From assembly GCF_000425825.1 (NCBI RefSeq), contig NZ_AUEE01000006.1, positions 62,001 to 126,000 of the forward strand: 64,000 bases of DNA. The letters are read 5' to 3'. The position numbers were made by a program, and so were the translations under genes. Shown piece by piece: positions 39,724 to 50,317 of the stretch. This DNA is from Jeotgalicoccus marinus DSM 19772 (GTDB lineage: Bacteria > Bacillota > Bacilli > Staphylococcales > Salinicoccaceae). Position 1 is the first letter of the stretch, and each line of letters begins with the position of its first letter. Under the pieces are notes generated by a model that was not told the origin of the DNA, searched no databases, and was given only the letters and a program-made list of their open reading frames with translations.

Positions 39724-39752
39724 TATAAAAAAAGCCGACTACAGTCGACTTT
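39724..39752 (-). terminator. Terminator after yajC
   Basis: AAAGTCGACT / AGTCGGCTTT stem on the minus strand (the U-G pair forms only in that transcript), followed by seven T residues. Confidence 0.8.
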
Positions 39753-39759
39753 ATTTTAA

Positions 39760-40017
39760 TTATTTAACTACTTCTTTTAAGGCAATTCGGTCAAATTTAA
39801 TGACAACTGATTCATCTGTACGCACGTACATATGTTTTTGGTCGAATGATTCAATTGTACCGTGCATTCCACCAATTGTAATGATGTCATCGCCTTTTTG
39901 AAGATTAGCTTGCATGTTTTGAACTTCTTTTTGTCTCTTCTGTGCCGGGCGAATCATCAAGAAGTACATAACAAGTACTAAGACGATTATCGGCGCTAAT
40001 GTAACTAATAATTCCAT
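39760..40017 (-). CDS. yajC: Preprotein translocase subunit YajC
   Basis: 85 residues. One N-terminal membrane helix (residues 3-22) followed by FLMIRPAQKRQKEVQNMQANLQKGDDIITIGGMHG, the conserved YajC core. It associates with SecDF. It is 18 bases downstream of tgt, in the order tgt-yajC-secDF usual for Bacillales. Confidence 0.95.
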   Translation of the reverse strand: MELLVTLAPIIVLVLVMYFLMIRPAQKRQKEVQNMQANLQKGDDIITIGGMHGTIESFDQKHMYVRTDESVVIKFDRIALKEVVK

Positions 40018-40035
40018 CTAGCTGCTTCCTCCTGC

Positions 40036-41193
<1,158 letters not shown>

Positions 41194-42216
41194 TTAATAT
41201 AAAATCATTGCATCACCAAAACTAAAGAAACGATATTCTTCATTTACTGCATGGTGGTAAGCATTTAAAATATTATTTTTTGTCGCAAATGCGGACACTA
41301 ACATAACTAACGATGACTTAGGTAAATGGAAGTTAGTAATCAATACATCGACAGCTTTATATTCAAACCCAGGATAAATAAAAATATCTGTGAATCCTGA
41401 TGCTGCCTTAAATTCCCCGTGATCATGCATAATAGTCTCAAGTGTTCTTGTACTCGTCGTACCCACACTGATTATGTTATTTCCAGCTTGTTTTGCTTCA
41501 TTTAAAGTTTTTGCCACATTGTCAGTCATGGTGTAAAACTCACTATGCATAACGTGATCTTCAACCGTGTCTACTGAAACAGGTCTAAAGGTACCGAGAC
41601 CAACATGTAAGGTAATGTAGACAATTTTTATGCCTAATTCTTCGATTTCACTAAGTAAGTCTTTAGTAAAATGTAAGCCAGCAGTTGGTGCAGCAGCAGA
41701 ACCTGACTCCCGTGCAAAGACTGTTTGGTAGCGGTCCTTATCTTCTAACTTTTCTTTAATATAAGGTGGTAGAGGCATCTCACCGAGTTCATCTAAGACA
41801 TTTTCCAAGATGCCATCATAACTCAACTTCATATGATGAATACCTTCATCAAATTTCTCGACACACTCCGCAATTAAACGCCCTTCACCAAAGATCACTT
41901 TCGTTCCCACTTTAACCTTTTTAGAGGGTTTTAGAAGCACCTCATAACCGACTTCTATCGGTTTTAAAAGTAGCATCTCTACTTTGGCGTGAGTATCTTC
42001 TTTAACACCAAATAGACGTGCCGGTAAGACTTTTGTGTCATTTAACACGAGCACGTCGCCGCGCTTAAAATAATCCGTCACATTATAAAAATGTTTGTCT
42101 GAAAGTTCACCGGTCGATTTATTGACTGCGAGTAAACGAGAATGTGTACGCTCTTTTAAAGGTGTCTGCGCAATTAAATTTTCAGGTAAGTCGAAATCAA
42201 ATTCGTCTAACTTCAT
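41194..42216 (-). CDS. queA: S-adenosylmethionine:tRNA ribosyltransferase-isomerase
   Basis: 340 residues. [51 protein letters not shown] and [13 protein letters not shown] are the family blocks. It adds the cyclopentene-diol ring of queuosine using S-adenosylmethionine. It is 13 bases from tgt and 19 bases from ruvB. Confidence 0.97.
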   Translation of the reverse strand: MKLDEFDFDLPENLIAQTPLKERTHSRLLAVNKSTGELSDKHFYNVTDYFKRGDVLVLNDTKVLPARLFGVKEDTHAKVEMLLLKPIEVGYEVLLKPSKKVKVGTKVIFGEGRLIAECVEKFDEGIHHMKLSYDGILENVLDELGEMPLPPYIKEKLEDKDRYQTVFARESGSAAAPTAGLHFTKDLLSEIEELGIKIVYITLHVGLGTFRPVSVDTVEDHVMHSEFYTMTDNVAKTLNEAKQAGNNIISVGTTSTRTLETIMHDHGEFKAASGFTDIFIYPGFEYKAVDVLITNFHLPKSSLVMLVSAFATKNNILNAYHHAVNEEYRFFSFGDAMILY

Positions 42217-42235
42217 GTGTATCCTCCACTTTAAC

Positions 42236-43234
42236 TTAGTTCGTTTTGTTGTCTTTAAAATATTCGAAGGATTTAGCAGTCGCTTTACGTCCTCTCGGTG
42301 TACGTTCTAAAAATCCGCGTTGAATTAAATAAGGCTCGTACACATCATTTAATGTTACAACTTCCTCACCAATCGAGACTGCAACTGTTTCTAGTCCAAC
42401 TGGACCGCCACCGTATGTGTCAATAATCGTCCGCATTATTTTGTGATCCACAGGTTCTAAGCCTTCTGGATCAACTTCTAAGACTTTTAAAGCATGGTTC
42501 GTAGTCTCTAAAGTAATTTCATCCTCTTCTTTTACCATAGAAAAATCCCTCACACGTCTGAGTAGACGGTTGGCAATTCTAGGCGTACCACGAGAGCGTC
42601 TCGCAAGTTCATTCATACTATCTGTCGGCAATGTGACTTCAAATATATCTGCAGTACGTTCGATGATATGTTTAAGACTTTCAAGATCGTAATATTCTAA
42701 CCTAAGTTGCACTCCAAAGCGGTCTCTTAGCGGTGCAGATAAAGAACCGAAGCGCGTTGTGGCACCAACAAGCGTAAAGGGTGGCAAGTCAATTCTTATA
42801 CTTCTCACTTCATCACCACTACCGATGACGATATCGATGAAAAAGTCTTCCATAGCTGAATATAAGACCTCTTCAACGACTCTCGGAATTCTATGAATCT
42901 CATCTATAAAGAGCACATCGCCAGGTTCTAGACTAGATAAGATCGCAGCAAGATCGCCTGCCCGTTCAATTGCTGGTCCTGAGGTGGTCTTGATGTTTAC
43001 ATCCATCTCAGCAGCAATGATGTTTGCCAATGTCGTTTTACCTAAACCTGGTGGGCCATGTAAGATAACGTGGTCAAGTGCTTCTTCACGCATCTTTGCT
43101 GCTTTTATGAAGACATTTAAATTTTCTTTAATGGCATGCTGTCCGATATATTGTGATAATTTAACCGGCCGTAGCGAGAGTTCTAAGGACGCTTCATCAC
43201 CGTGTTCATGTTCATCGAGAATACGTTCATCCAT
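42236..43234 (-). CDS. ruvB: Holliday junction branch migration helicase RuvB
   Basis: 332 residues, AAA+ ATPase: [14 protein letters not shown], Walker [14 protein letters not shown], Walker [25 protein letters not shown], sensor 1 GATTRFG and a winged-helix end [19 protein letters not shown]. With RuvA it migrates junctions. It follows ruvA by 16 bases. Confidence 0.98.
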   Translation of the reverse strand: MDERILDEHEHGDEASLELSLRPVKLSQYIGQHAIKENLNVFIKAAKMREEALDHVILHGPPGLGKTTLANIIAAEMDVNIKTTSGPAIERAGDLAAILSSLEPGDVLFIDEIHRIPRVVEEVLYSAMEDFFIDIVIGSGDEVRSIRIDLPPFTLVGATTRFGSLSAPLRDRFGVQLRLEYYDLESLKHIIERTADIFEVTLPTDSMNELARRSRGTPRIANRLLRRVRDFSMVKEEDEITLETTNHALKVLEVDPEGLEPVDHKIMRTIIDTYGGGPVGLETVAVSIGEEVVTLNDVYEPYLIQRGFLERTPRGRKATAKSFEYFKDNKTN

Positions 43235-43250
43235 AATGTCACTCCTACCA

Positions 43251-43838
43251 TTAGTTTAATAATAAGTTTAAGCCTCGTTTTACGTTAGCATCAACTGATT
43301 CCAATGTTTCATCAGCAAGTTTCTTTTCAACTTTTGTAAGTTCTCTCTTTGAGTACCCTAAAGCCTCTAGTGCTAAGAGTGCTTCACTTAGATAATCATT
43401 CGTAGTCACAGACTTATTAGTCTCTTCAACATTGTCAGTAATTTGCAGTTTGCCTTTTAAGTCTAAGATAATTTGACTCGCAGTCTTTTTACCGATACCA
43501 GGAAACTTCTGCATAAAGGCACTATCTTCGTTCTCTATGGCACGAATGATATCACTCGGCGAAGCCGAAGCAAGTATTGCAAGGGCACTCTTTGGCCCAA
43601 TTCCAGTTACCTTCAAGAGTGAATTAAACAAGTCCTTTTCATCCTCAGCCATAAAACCGTATAGTAGCTGTGCATCCTCACGCACTATAAACTCAGTGTA
43701 AATTTTAACTTCCGTATTAATATACTGCTCTAAACGAAATGGATTCGCGACTAATAAATGATAGCCAATACCACTGTTTTCGACAGTGACACCTGTCGGT
43801 TTTACTTCTGTGAGTTGTCCTTTTATATATTGGTACAT
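43251..43838 (-). CDS. ruvA: Holliday junction DNA helicase subunit RuvA
   Basis: 195 residues from ATG at 43838, [12 protein letters not shown]. An OB-fold (residues 1-64), two helix-hairpin-helix units ([35 protein letters not shown]) and a C-terminal three-helix domain. It binds four-way junctions and loads RuvB. A longer GTG start at 43847 overlaps the ribosome site and is unlikely. Confidence 0.97.
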   Translation of the reverse strand: MYQYIKGQLTEVKPTGVTVENSGIGYHLLVANPFRLEQYINTEVKIYTEFIVREDAQLLYGFMAEDEKDLFNSLLKVTGIGPKSALAILASASPSDIIRAIENEDSAFMQKFPGIGKKTASQIILDLKGKLQITDNVEETNKSVTTNDYLSEALLALEALGYSKRELTKVEKKLADETLESVDANVKRGLNLLLN

Positions 43839-43847
43839 TATATTCAC

Positions 43848-45128
43848 CTATTCTACAAATTCAAACTCTCCGCCTAATATACGAACGATATCTCCTGCTT
43901 TAATGCCACGTTCACGAAGGGCATCATCAATTCCCATTGTACGCATCTGTCTTGCAAAACGACGTACCGCTGCTTCTCGGTTAAAGTCAGTCATCATGAA
44001 GAGACGTTCAATCGAGTGTCCAGATACGACATAAGCACCGTCGTCATCTCTAGTAATTTCAAAGCGATCAGGATCTTTTTCGTGTCGGTAAATTACACGG
44101 CTTTCCGTTTCGATTTCTTCTTTCACTACAGGTTGACTCTCAAGTAAGCCTGCAACTTTATAAAGTAATTCATCTAGGTTTTCACCTGTTGCTGCTGATA
44201 TTTCCACAATATCACTATCTGAGTCAATGCCAGCCTTAAAATGATTGATAATTTCATTATCGTGATCGATTAATTCAACTTTATTTAATGCAATAACTTC
44301 AGGAAGATTTAGAAGTTCTGCATTAAACAGTTCCATCTCTTGGCGAATCGTCTTATAGTCACTAATCGCATCCCGACCATCTACCTCAGCAATATCAATA
44401 ACATGAACAAGCACTTTTGTACGCTCAATGTGTCTCAGGAACTGATGACCAAGACCAGTACCATCTGATGCACCCTCAATTAATCCCGGCATATCTGCCA
44501 TGACAAATGTACGTCCATCCTGTGTAGACACTACACCTAAGTTGGGTTGTAAGGTTGTGAAATGATAGTCGCCTGTTTTGGGTTTAGCTTGTGATACAGT
44601 TCCAAGCAATGTTGATTTACCTACACTTGGAAAACCGACTATACCCACATCTGCCATCATTTTAAGTTCCATAGTAACTTCTAATTCTTCTCCTGGTTCA
44701 CCGTTCTCGGCAAAATCAGGTGCTGGATTACGACTGGTCGCAAATCTTGAATTTCCACGGCCGCCGCGTCCACCTTTAGCGATGACTGCTTGTTGACCAT
44801 GTTCAACTAAGTCAGCAAGTGTCTCACCAGTTTCTTTATTTTTAATAATTGTACCTGGTGGTACTTTTAATACTAACGGCGCACTATTTTTTCCATGCAT
44901 ATTAGAATTCATACCATTTTCACCGTGAGTTGCTTTAAAATGACGCTGGAATCTAAAGTCCATCAAAGTTCTAAGACCTTCGTCAACTTCCATGATAATG
45001 TCAGCACCATTACCACCATCGCCACCTGCTGGTCCACCCAGCGGTATATACTTTTCTCGGCGGTAAGCAACTAAGCCATTACCACCATTACCAGCCTTTA
45101 AAAAGACGGATACGTAATCTATAAACAT
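43848..45128 (-). CDS. obg: GTPase ObgE/CgtA
   Basis: 426 residues. A glycine-rich Obg fold ([31 protein letters not shown]) precedes the GTPase with P-loop [11 protein letters not shown], switch [14 protein letters not shown] and NKVE-type G4 ALNKVEL; the OCT domain ends the protein. It acts in 50S assembly and stress signalling and binds ppGpp. It has its own extended -10 promoter after the rpmA terminator. Confidence 0.97.
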   Translation of the reverse strand: MFIDYVSVFLKAGNGGNGLVAYRREKYIPLGGPAGGDGGNGADIIMEVDEGLRTLMDFRFQRHFKATHGENGMNSNMHGKNSAPLVLKVPPGTIIKNKETGETLADLVEHGQQAVIAKGGRGGRGNSRFATSRNPAPDFAENGEPGEELEVTMELKMMADVGIVGFPSVGKSTLLGTVSQAKPKTGDYHFTTLQPNLGVVSTQDGRTFVMADMPGLIEGASDGTGLGHQFLRHIERTKVLVHVIDIAEVDGRDAISDYKTIRQEMELFNAELLNLPEVIALNKVELIDHDNEIINHFKAGIDSDSDIVEISAATGENLDELLYKVAGLLESQPVVKEEIETESRVIYRHEKDPDRFEITRDDDGAYVVSGHSIERLFMMTDFNREAAVRRFARQMRTMGIDDALRERGIKAGDIVRILGGEFEFVE

Positions 45129-45161
45129 AGATTCACCTCCATGTATTTTTCTCTAATTTAT

Positions 45162-45170
45162 ATTATAGCA
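45162..45170 (-). promoter_or_regulatory. Extended -10 promoter of obg-ruvAB
   Basis: TGCTATAAT on the minus strand is a perfect extended -10. It stands directly after the T run of the rpmA terminator, so obg can be transcribed on its own. Confidence 0.55.
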
Positions 45171-45172
45171 CT

Positions 45173-45204
45173 CATAAAAAAAGGCATCAGCAGAAGCTGA
45201 TGCC
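45173..45204 (-). terminator. Terminator after rpmA
   Basis: GGCATCAGC / GCTGATGCC stem with a TTCT loop, followed on the minus strand by TTTTTTTATG. Confidence 0.9.
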
Positions 45205-45213
45205 ACAATAGTC

Positions 45214-45498
45214 TTATTTCGCCTCCTGGTATACAGAAACACGTTTTTTGTCGCGTCCAACACGTTCGAATTTAACAACACCATCGATTTTAGCGAATAG
45301 TGTGTCGTCTCCCCCGCGTCCTACGTTTTCACCTGGGTGAATTTTAGTTCCGCGTTGACGGAAGATAATAGATCCTCCAGTTACGAATTGACCGTCTTGT
45401 CTTTTGACACCAAGGCGTTTTGATTCTGAGTCACGACCGTTTCTAGTCGAACCTACACCTTTTTTCGATGCGAAGAACTGTAAGTCTAATTTTAGCAT
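45214..45498 (-). CDS. rpmA: 50S ribosomal protein L27 with Prp-cleaved N-terminus
   Basis: 94 residues from ATG at 45498, [16 protein letters not shown]. The extension MLKLDLQFF is the Firmicutes form, cut by protease Prp before ASKKG to expose the tail that reaches the peptidyl transferase centre. [42 protein letters not shown] is the L27 body. An upstream in-frame ATG at 45513 overlaps prp and lacks a good site. Confidence 0.97.
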   Translation of the reverse strand: MLKLDLQFFASKKGVGSTRNGRDSESKRLGVKRQDGQFVTGGSIIFRQRGTKIHPGENVGRGGDDTLFAKIDGVVKFERVGRDKKRVSVYQEAK

Positions 45499-45509
45499 GT
45501 AAATACACC

Positions 45510-45830
45510 TCACTTGTATTCAAGTTTTATAAATTCCGTATATTCTGATTCAATAGTCTTCAATGAAACAATCATAGTTTCCAAAATCAATTGAACTTTG
45601 TCGTCATCCGGATTTTCAAGTTTCATACTTAAGTATCCGCCATCATCCGCCATGTCGACGTCAGGTTCACTTGCAGTGAGTGCAAATAGTGCATTGACAC
45701 AACCGAAAACAACTGCCGAAGCACCTGCACAAACTAGATCCTTACCGTGGACATCATAGTCCGCGTGACCTGTCATAGTAAATTCGGTAATTTGTGACTC
45801 ACTGTTACGTGCGATGATTACTTTAATCAT
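45510..45830 (-). CDS. prp: Ribosomal-processing cysteine protease Prp
   Basis: 106 residues. The catalytic histidine is in [11 protein letters not shown] (about H22) and the cysteine in [10 protein letters not shown] (about C34), the family spacing. It cleaves the L27 extension, encoded by the next gene. Its start overlaps the rplU stop as TAATG, so the three genes rplU-prp-rpmA are coupled. Confidence 0.96.
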   Translation of the reverse strand: MIKVIIARNSESQITEFTMTGHADYDVHGKDLVCAGASAVVFGCVNALFALTASEPDVDMADDGGYLSMKLENPDDDKVQLILETMIVSLKTIESEYTEFIKLEYK

Positions 45831-46138
45831 TATGCGTTGATTTTGCCGATTGTTAATTTCGTGTACGGCTGACGGTGACCTTGCTTACGGCTATAGTTCT
45901 TTCTACGTTTGAACTTGATAATGTTGATTTTCTTGCCGCGACCGTGTTTTTCAACCGTTGCTTCAACAGTAGCACCTTCAACTGTTGGGGCACCAACTTT
46001 AACACTGTCTCCACCAACAAAAAGTACTTTGTCAAATGTGAATGAAGCACCTTCTTCAGCGTTGATTTTTTCAACGAAGATTGATTGTCCTTCTTCAACT
46101 TTTACTTGTTTTCCACCTGTTTCGATGATTGCAAACAT
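45830..46138 (-). CDS. rplU: 50S ribosomal protein L21
   Basis: 102 residues. [44 protein letters not shown] and [22 protein letters not shown]-like end are the L21 signature. GGAGGTGTAAGT lies before the ATG. It opens the rplU-prp-rpmA operon and is preceded by a structured leader. Confidence 0.98.
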   Translation of the reverse strand: MFAIIETGGKQVKVEEGQSIFVEKINAEEGASFTFDKVLFVGGDSVKVGAPTVEGATVEATVEKHGRGKKINIIKFKRRKNYSRKQGHRQPYTKLTIGKINA

Positions 46139-46144
46139 ACTTAC

Positions 46145-46230
46145 ACCTCCTATTTTTTAAGACACGCCATTATAGGTGGGTTTCCCGCTTAGACCTATAT
46201 ATGAGCGGTTGATGTTCACTTTTCATCAAC
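46145..46230 (-). promoter_or_regulatory. Probable L21 leader RNA
   Basis: The untranslated stretch between the promoter and rplU contains short self-complementary segments (GTTGATG/CATCAAC around a GAAAAGTGAA loop, and GGTCTAAGCGGGAAACCCACC) and ends at the ribosome site. Position and layout match the L21 leader (ribosomal protein autoregulation) known in Bacillales; the identity is inference from position and rough structure. Confidence 0.55.
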
Positions 46231-46236
46231 TACTGT

Positions 46237-46265
46237 ATTATACAAATTTTGTACCACCATGTCAA
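46237..46265 (-). promoter_or_regulatory. Sigma-A promoter of rplU-prp-rpmA
   Basis: TTGACA (46265-46260), 17-base spacer, TATAAT (46242-46237): fully consensus. The -35 box overlaps the mreD stop codon. Confidence 0.9.
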
Positions 46266-46780
46266 TTGTTACTACGTAATTCTTTTCTCACTTTTGCTGT
46301 TTGTATGGCTAAGACATATATAATTGTAAACATAATCGCATTAACCAATACACTCGGTATTGCTCTTAAGGCAATATAATCAAAGAATGGCATAGAAATA
46401 AATTCTAAAATACGATAGATAAGATACTGATATAAATCAAAGAAAAACGAATTCAGCAATACAACAAAAGCCATAGCTACAAAGTCACGGTAAAATACGC
46501 GAAATGCTGTTTGCATGAATATAACAAAAGCAATAAACCCAAAACTATAGATCCCATAAATCGAACCGATATAGACATCGAGCATGACGCCGAACAGTAG
46601 CGCGAAAAACATGCTTACTTTTGGTCCCGCATAAATAGTGAGAAGTAAAATATACATAAATAAGAACTTAGGTACAAAGTATACCTCAACACCAAACAAC
46701 ATCATGGGACTAAAAGCTGTAAATGTCATATCGATGTACATGAGTATAATTCCCAAGATGAAGATGACAATCATCTGCAT
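46262..46780 (-). CDS. mreD: Rod shape-determining protein MreD
   Basis: 172 residues, five to six membrane helices with few charged residues; the segment FALLFGVMLDVYIGSIYGIYSFGF matches the MreD core. It belongs to the elongasome with MreC, which is three bases upstream. MreB is absent here, as expected for cocci of this family, in which mreCD persist without mreB. Confidence 0.9.
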   Translation of the reverse strand: MQMIVIFILGIILMYIDMTFTAFSPMMLFGVEVYFVPKFLFMYILLLTIYAGPKVSMFFALLFGVMLDVYIGSIYGIYSFGFIAFVIFMQTAFRVFYRDFVAMAFVVLLNSFFFDLYQYLIYRILEFISMPFFDYIALRAIPSVLVNAIMFTIIYVLAIQTAKVRKELRSNN

Positions 46781-46783
46781 GAT

Positions 46784-47632
46784 TTAGTCCTCCAATGATT
46801 CAGGATCTCGTTTTAAAACAAACACCGTATCCACGTCATTTAAGTCGCTGTTCATTTGGACATAAGCATTTTGACTCAGACCATACTCATCATTTTCTAC
46901 TTCTACTACCTTACCGATCACAATCCCTTCAGGTAAAGAACCTGTTAATCCAGAAGTATAGACCTCATCACCTTGTTCTATCGTTACCTGATTTTTAATG
47001 TTTTCGATAACTAAAACATTTTTGTCTGTATTAAAATTTCTAATGTTACCATAAACTGTCTCGTCACCATGTTTGACCTCTACAGATAGGTTATTTTGAG
47101 ACGCATTGGATGAAATAATCTCTACAAAGGCTGAACCACCGTTCACCCTATTAACAATACCAATCAATCCCTTAGAAGTTGATACAGCCATACCTTCTTT
47201 TAGACCATCCTTCTCACCCTTATCGATAGTAAAAGAGTTTAACCACTGGTCAGGAGATCTTGAAATGACATTTGCATTAATTGTTTCATAATCCATATTA
47301 GAACTAACGTCTAGGGCTTCTTGAAGCTTTTGGTTCTCTTCAGTTAACCGCTCATTATCCGCCTGTAGTTGCGGTAACATATCTAGTTGTTTTTTTAATT
47401 CTTCATTCTCTTCAACTGCACCAAACATATTAAAAAAATTTGAAAATATATTGCCGATAAAACCAAATGGTGCATTAACGGTTTCTTGTGTAGTTGCGAC
47501 CGCATCGCCAGTAAATTGTTCAGCTTTTGTCGTCGTACTACGGTCTGTTAATGAAAACCCTATTAAGGCAATCAAAACAATGATCCCAAATAGTACGATG
47601 AGCAAGCGGTTTCTATTAAAAAACTTAGTCAC
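46784..47632 (-). CDS. mreC: Cell shape-determining protein MreC
   Basis: About 282 residues. A single membrane span (RLLIVLFGIIVLIALIGFSL) leads to a coiled coil (EENEELKKQLDMLPQLQADNERLTEENQKLQEAL) and two beta-barrel domains with VISRSPDQWLNSFTIDKGEKDGLKEGMAVST and the C-terminal EGIVIGKVVEVENDEYG. It is a scaffold for cell-wall synthesis. I place the start at the GTG at 47632, where GGGGGCGG can serve as ribosome site; an ATG at 47680 has none. The start is uncertain. Confidence 0.88.
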   Translation of the reverse strand: MTKFFNRNRLLIVLFGIIVLIALIGFSLTDRSTTTKAEQFTGDAVATTQETVNAPFGFIGNIFSNFFNMFGAVEENEELKKQLDMLPQLQADNERLTEENQKLQEALDVSSNMDYETINANVISRSPDQWLNSFTIDKGEKDGLKEGMAVSTSKGLIGIVNRVNGGSAFVEIISSNASQNNLSVEVKHGDETVYGNIRNFNTDKNVLVIENIKNQVTIEQGDEVYTSGLTGSLPEGIVIGKVVEVENDEYGLSQNAYVQMNSDLNDVDTVFVLKRDPESLED

Positions 47633-47703
47633 TCTCCGTCCGCCCCCAATAAAATATATCTGAAATAAATAATAACACATTTAATAAGGGACTAGCACTA
47701 AAC

Positions 47704-48852
47704 TTACCAGAGATTTTTAATCTCTTTTAGCCTGTCGACAAAAGTTTGTAATATCGAATTCTCTACGGCTAAAGATATTCTAATATAATTCGTCCCTCGG
47801 CTACCGAATGGAATACCCGGCGTAGTCAAAATCGACTGTTCCTTTAATAAATACTCAACGAATGTTTCACCTGTAAATCCGTCCGGTACTTTAATCCAAC
47901 CAAAGATACCCCCGTCGATATGTTGAATTGGAATATTTAATGACCTTAAAGCTTCATTAATATATGTCTTTCTCTTGTTAAAGATTTCATTTTGTTTTGG
48001 TATCAGTTCATCTGCATGATCTAAGGCTGCCACTGCTGCATCCTGAGTGACACCAAAGACACCAGCATTTGTATGATCTTGGAATCTATTAATGCTTTCA
48101 ATCATGTCCTTATTGCCGACAGCAAATCCTATACGATAACCTGACATATTAAATCCTTTTGACAGTGAGTAGACTTCAATGGATTGTTCAAGATTTTTAT
48201 CACTCGTTAATATGCTCGGATGTTGTTCGTTAAAACCAAATGCTGCATAGGCGAAATCATGAAGGATTTGTGTATTCGTACCTTTAAAGCGTTCAATTGT
48301 TTCGTCGAAAAATTCTTTTGTTGCAACTGCACCGACTGGATTAGAAGGATAGTTTAAATAAATTAAATCCGTCTCTTTAAGTTCTCTTTCAAGGGCATCG
48401 AAATCTGGTAAATAATTATTTTCTTCAAGTAAAGGCATATCGATGGCCTTTGCCCCCGCTAATTCAACAGCTGTAATGTAATCGGCATATCCTGGGTTTG
48501 GCAACATAATTCCAGAGCCAGGATTTAAATGTGCAAGTGGGAAATTAACCAAGCCGTTTTTTGTACCAAATAAAATTGCGATATTCTCATCATTTAAATC
48601 GACATCATAAGTTCTCTTGTAAAAGTTTTTAATACTGGTTTTCAATTCTTCTTTACCACGAAAAGCACCATATTTTTGGTTTTCTTCCTTATCAATCGCA
48701 ACCTTAACAGCATCAGTAATAACTTTTGGTGTTAGACCATCAGGGATACCCACTGCTAGATTTAAGAGTGGTTTTTCCCCTGTTTCTAATTTTTTGTTCA
48801 TCATGCTAGAAAAGTAGCTCGGACTTAAACTATCCAATAAATCACTCGCCAT
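47704..48852 (-). CDS. PLP-dependent aminotransferase, class I/II, in the methionine operon
   Basis: 382 residues, fold type I. The PLP lysine is in VYSLSKGFNMSGYRIGFAVG and the cofactor aspartate in ILHDFAYAAFG; NYPSNPVGAVA and the C-terminal RISLAVEN complete the site. The start overlaps the stop of the substrate-binding protein as TAATG. Being under the SAM riboswitch suggests an amino donor step in methionine synthesis or salvage, such as conversion of ketomethylthiobutyrate to methionine (MtnE type), but other aminotransferases of this class use different substrates. Confidence 0.85.
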   Translation of the reverse strand: MASDLLDSLSPSYFSSMMNKKLETGEKPLLNLAVGIPDGLTPKVITDAVKVAIDKEENQKYGAFRGKEELKTSIKNFYKRTYDVDLNDENIAILFGTKNGLVNFPLAHLNPGSGIMLPNPGYADYITAVELAGAKAIDMPLLEENNYLPDFDALERELKETDLIYLNYPSNPVGAVATKEFFDETIERFKGTNTQILHDFAYAAFGFNEQHPSILTSDKNLEQSIEVYSLSKGFNMSGYRIGFAVGNKDMIESINRFQDHTNAGVFGVTQDAAVAALDHADELIPKQNEIFNKRKTYINEALRSLNIPIQHIDGGIFGWIKVPDGFTGETFVEYLLKEQSILTTPGIPFGSRGTNYIRISLAVENSILQTFVDRLKEIKNLW

Positions 48853-49658
48853 TATTCATCCTCCTTTGGTTTATCGAAACCTTGGAAATCCGCATCAATG
48901 ACTTCATTAAATTCGTCTGATTCTACAGCATTGATAAGGTCTTCCTCCATTTTGCTACCAGCGTCTTCACCATTAATCACTATTTGATTTCTAAAATATT
49001 CGTTCATATTCTCTAATGACAAAGCATCTTCTAGCTTCATATCACTCGCAAGTGCAAAGTTCCCAGGCACTAGAGACAGACCAATCTGATCGACACTTCT
49101 AGGAAGTTGACCAGCATCTTGGAAGATAAATTCTAAGTTTTTCTTGTTATCAATAATGTCTGCTTCTTCAATGGCAAACATATCAGCATCTTCACTAATA
49201 GTTATGAGGCCAGCATCTTGTAAAGTTAAGAAACCTCGTGAAGCATTAACAGGGTCTAAAGGCAGAGCCACTTCACTTCCCGAAGTAATACTTTCTATAC
49301 TGTCGAATGTTCCACTGTATAGCCCCATGGGCGCCGTTGGTACTTGAATGATATTCTTTAATTCAGTATTATTTTCTTCATTATAACTATCCATAAAGAG
49401 AACATTTTGGAAGAGGTTCGCGTCAATATCACCATTGGCTAGAGCATTATTGGGTTGAATATAGTCACTGTACTCAATGACTTCAACTGAATAACCTGAA
49501 TCTTCCAGTACTGGTTTTAAAGCATAGGTTGCCATATCTGCAAATGGTCCGCTAGATGCACCAATAGTTATTACTTCACCTTCATCTTCATGGAGTAAAA
49601 CTGTTGTTAGAACGATGACTAAAAGTGTACCAAGTAAAAATGTTATAATACCTCTCAT
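48852..49658 (-). CDS. metQ: Methionine ABC transporter substrate-binding protein (MetQ/NlpA family), not a lipoprotein
   Basis: 268 residues. The NlpA core is clear: ITIGASSGPFADMATYALKPVLEDSGYSVEVIEYSDYIQPNNALANGDIDANLFQNVLFMDSYN, IALPLDPVNASRGFLTLQDAGLI-like block and a C-terminal EDLINAVESDEFNEVI. The N-terminus is a hydrophobic span (about residues 4-23) with no lipobox cysteine, and the whole protein has no cysteine. It seems to be held by an uncleaved helix instead. It lies between the permease and the aminotransferase, overlapping both. Confidence 0.88.
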   Translation of the reverse strand: MRGIITFLLGTLLVIVLTTVLLHEDEGEVITIGASSGPFADMATYALKPVLEDSGYSVEVIEYSDYIQPNNALANGDIDANLFQNVLFMDSYNEENNTELKNIIQVPTAPMGLYSGTFDSIESITSGSEVALPLDPVNASRGFLTLQDAGLITISEDADMFAIEEADIIDNKKNLEFIFQDAGQLPRSVDQIGLSLVPGNFALASDMKLEDALSLENMNEYFRNQIVINGEDAGSKMEEDLINAVESDEFNEVIDADFQGFDKPKEDE

Positions 49659-50317
49659 TACTTATCCTCCGCTCTGTTTGCGAGTCGGTCGCCGACCCAC
49701 TGAACAATTTGTACGATAATGATTAAGACAACCACTGTCACAATCATCGTTAAGGTGTCATAACGGTAATAACCATAGCGTATGGCTAGGTCACCAACAC
49801 CACCACCACCGACAACGCCTGCAGTCGCTGAGAAAGCAATAATTGAAATAATTGTTAGCGTAATCGCTTGGGTAATACTCTTTTTCGCTTCTGGTAACAA
49901 AACATCCGTAACGATTAAGAAAATTGAAGCGCCACCAGCAATACACGCTTCAATCACTCCGTCCTTAACACCGTTGAAACTAGATTCAACGAGTCGGGCA
50001 AATAGTGGTACTGCAGCTATTGATAAGGCCACACTTGCAAATACTGGCCCATGTGAATCATTGACTAACCAAGTTGCAAAAGGCATTATCGCAACGATTA
50101 AGATAATGAAAGGGAATGACCGTATAATATTCATCACCCATCCAAGAACACTGTTTAAAGATTTAATTCTAAAAAGGAGTGGATGCTGTGTAATATATAA
50201 AAGGATACCAAGTGGTAAGCCTAATAACACTGCAAAAAATATTGAAATAGAAACCATTTGTACGGTCTCAAGTAATGCTTTATATAAAATTGGCCATAAC
50301 TGACTGAAACTATCCAA
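49658..50317 (-). CDS. metP: Methionine ABC transporter permease
   Basis: 219 residues, five to six membrane helices. MVSISIFFAVLLGLPLGILLY, NIIRSFPFIILIVAIMPF, and the EAA-like loop VIEACIAGGASIFLIVTDVLLPEAKKSI identify the MetI/MetP family. It forms the channel with MetN and MetQ and overlaps both neighbouring genes, so translation is coupled through the operon. Confidence 0.95.
   Translation of the reverse strand: MDSFSQLWPILYKALLETVQMVSISIFFAVLLGLPLGILLYITQHPLLFRIKSLNSVLGWVMNIIRSFPFIILIVAIMPFATWLVNDSHGPVFASVALSIAAVPLFARLVESSFNGVKDGVIEACIAGGASIFLIVTDVLLPEAKKSITQAITLTIISIIAFSATAGVVGGGGVGDLAIRYGYYRYDTLTMIVTVVVLIIIVQIVQWVGDRLANRAEDK

Noticed and set aside
39731-39752. Plus-strand terminator reading of the yajC hairpin
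   Set aside because: On the plus strand the stem has a C-A mismatch and no T run; only the minus strand fits.
49782-50303. 173-residue plus-strand frame opposite metP
   Set aside because: Shadow of a well-conserved permease; composition is reverse-complement membrane helix and there is no ribosome site.
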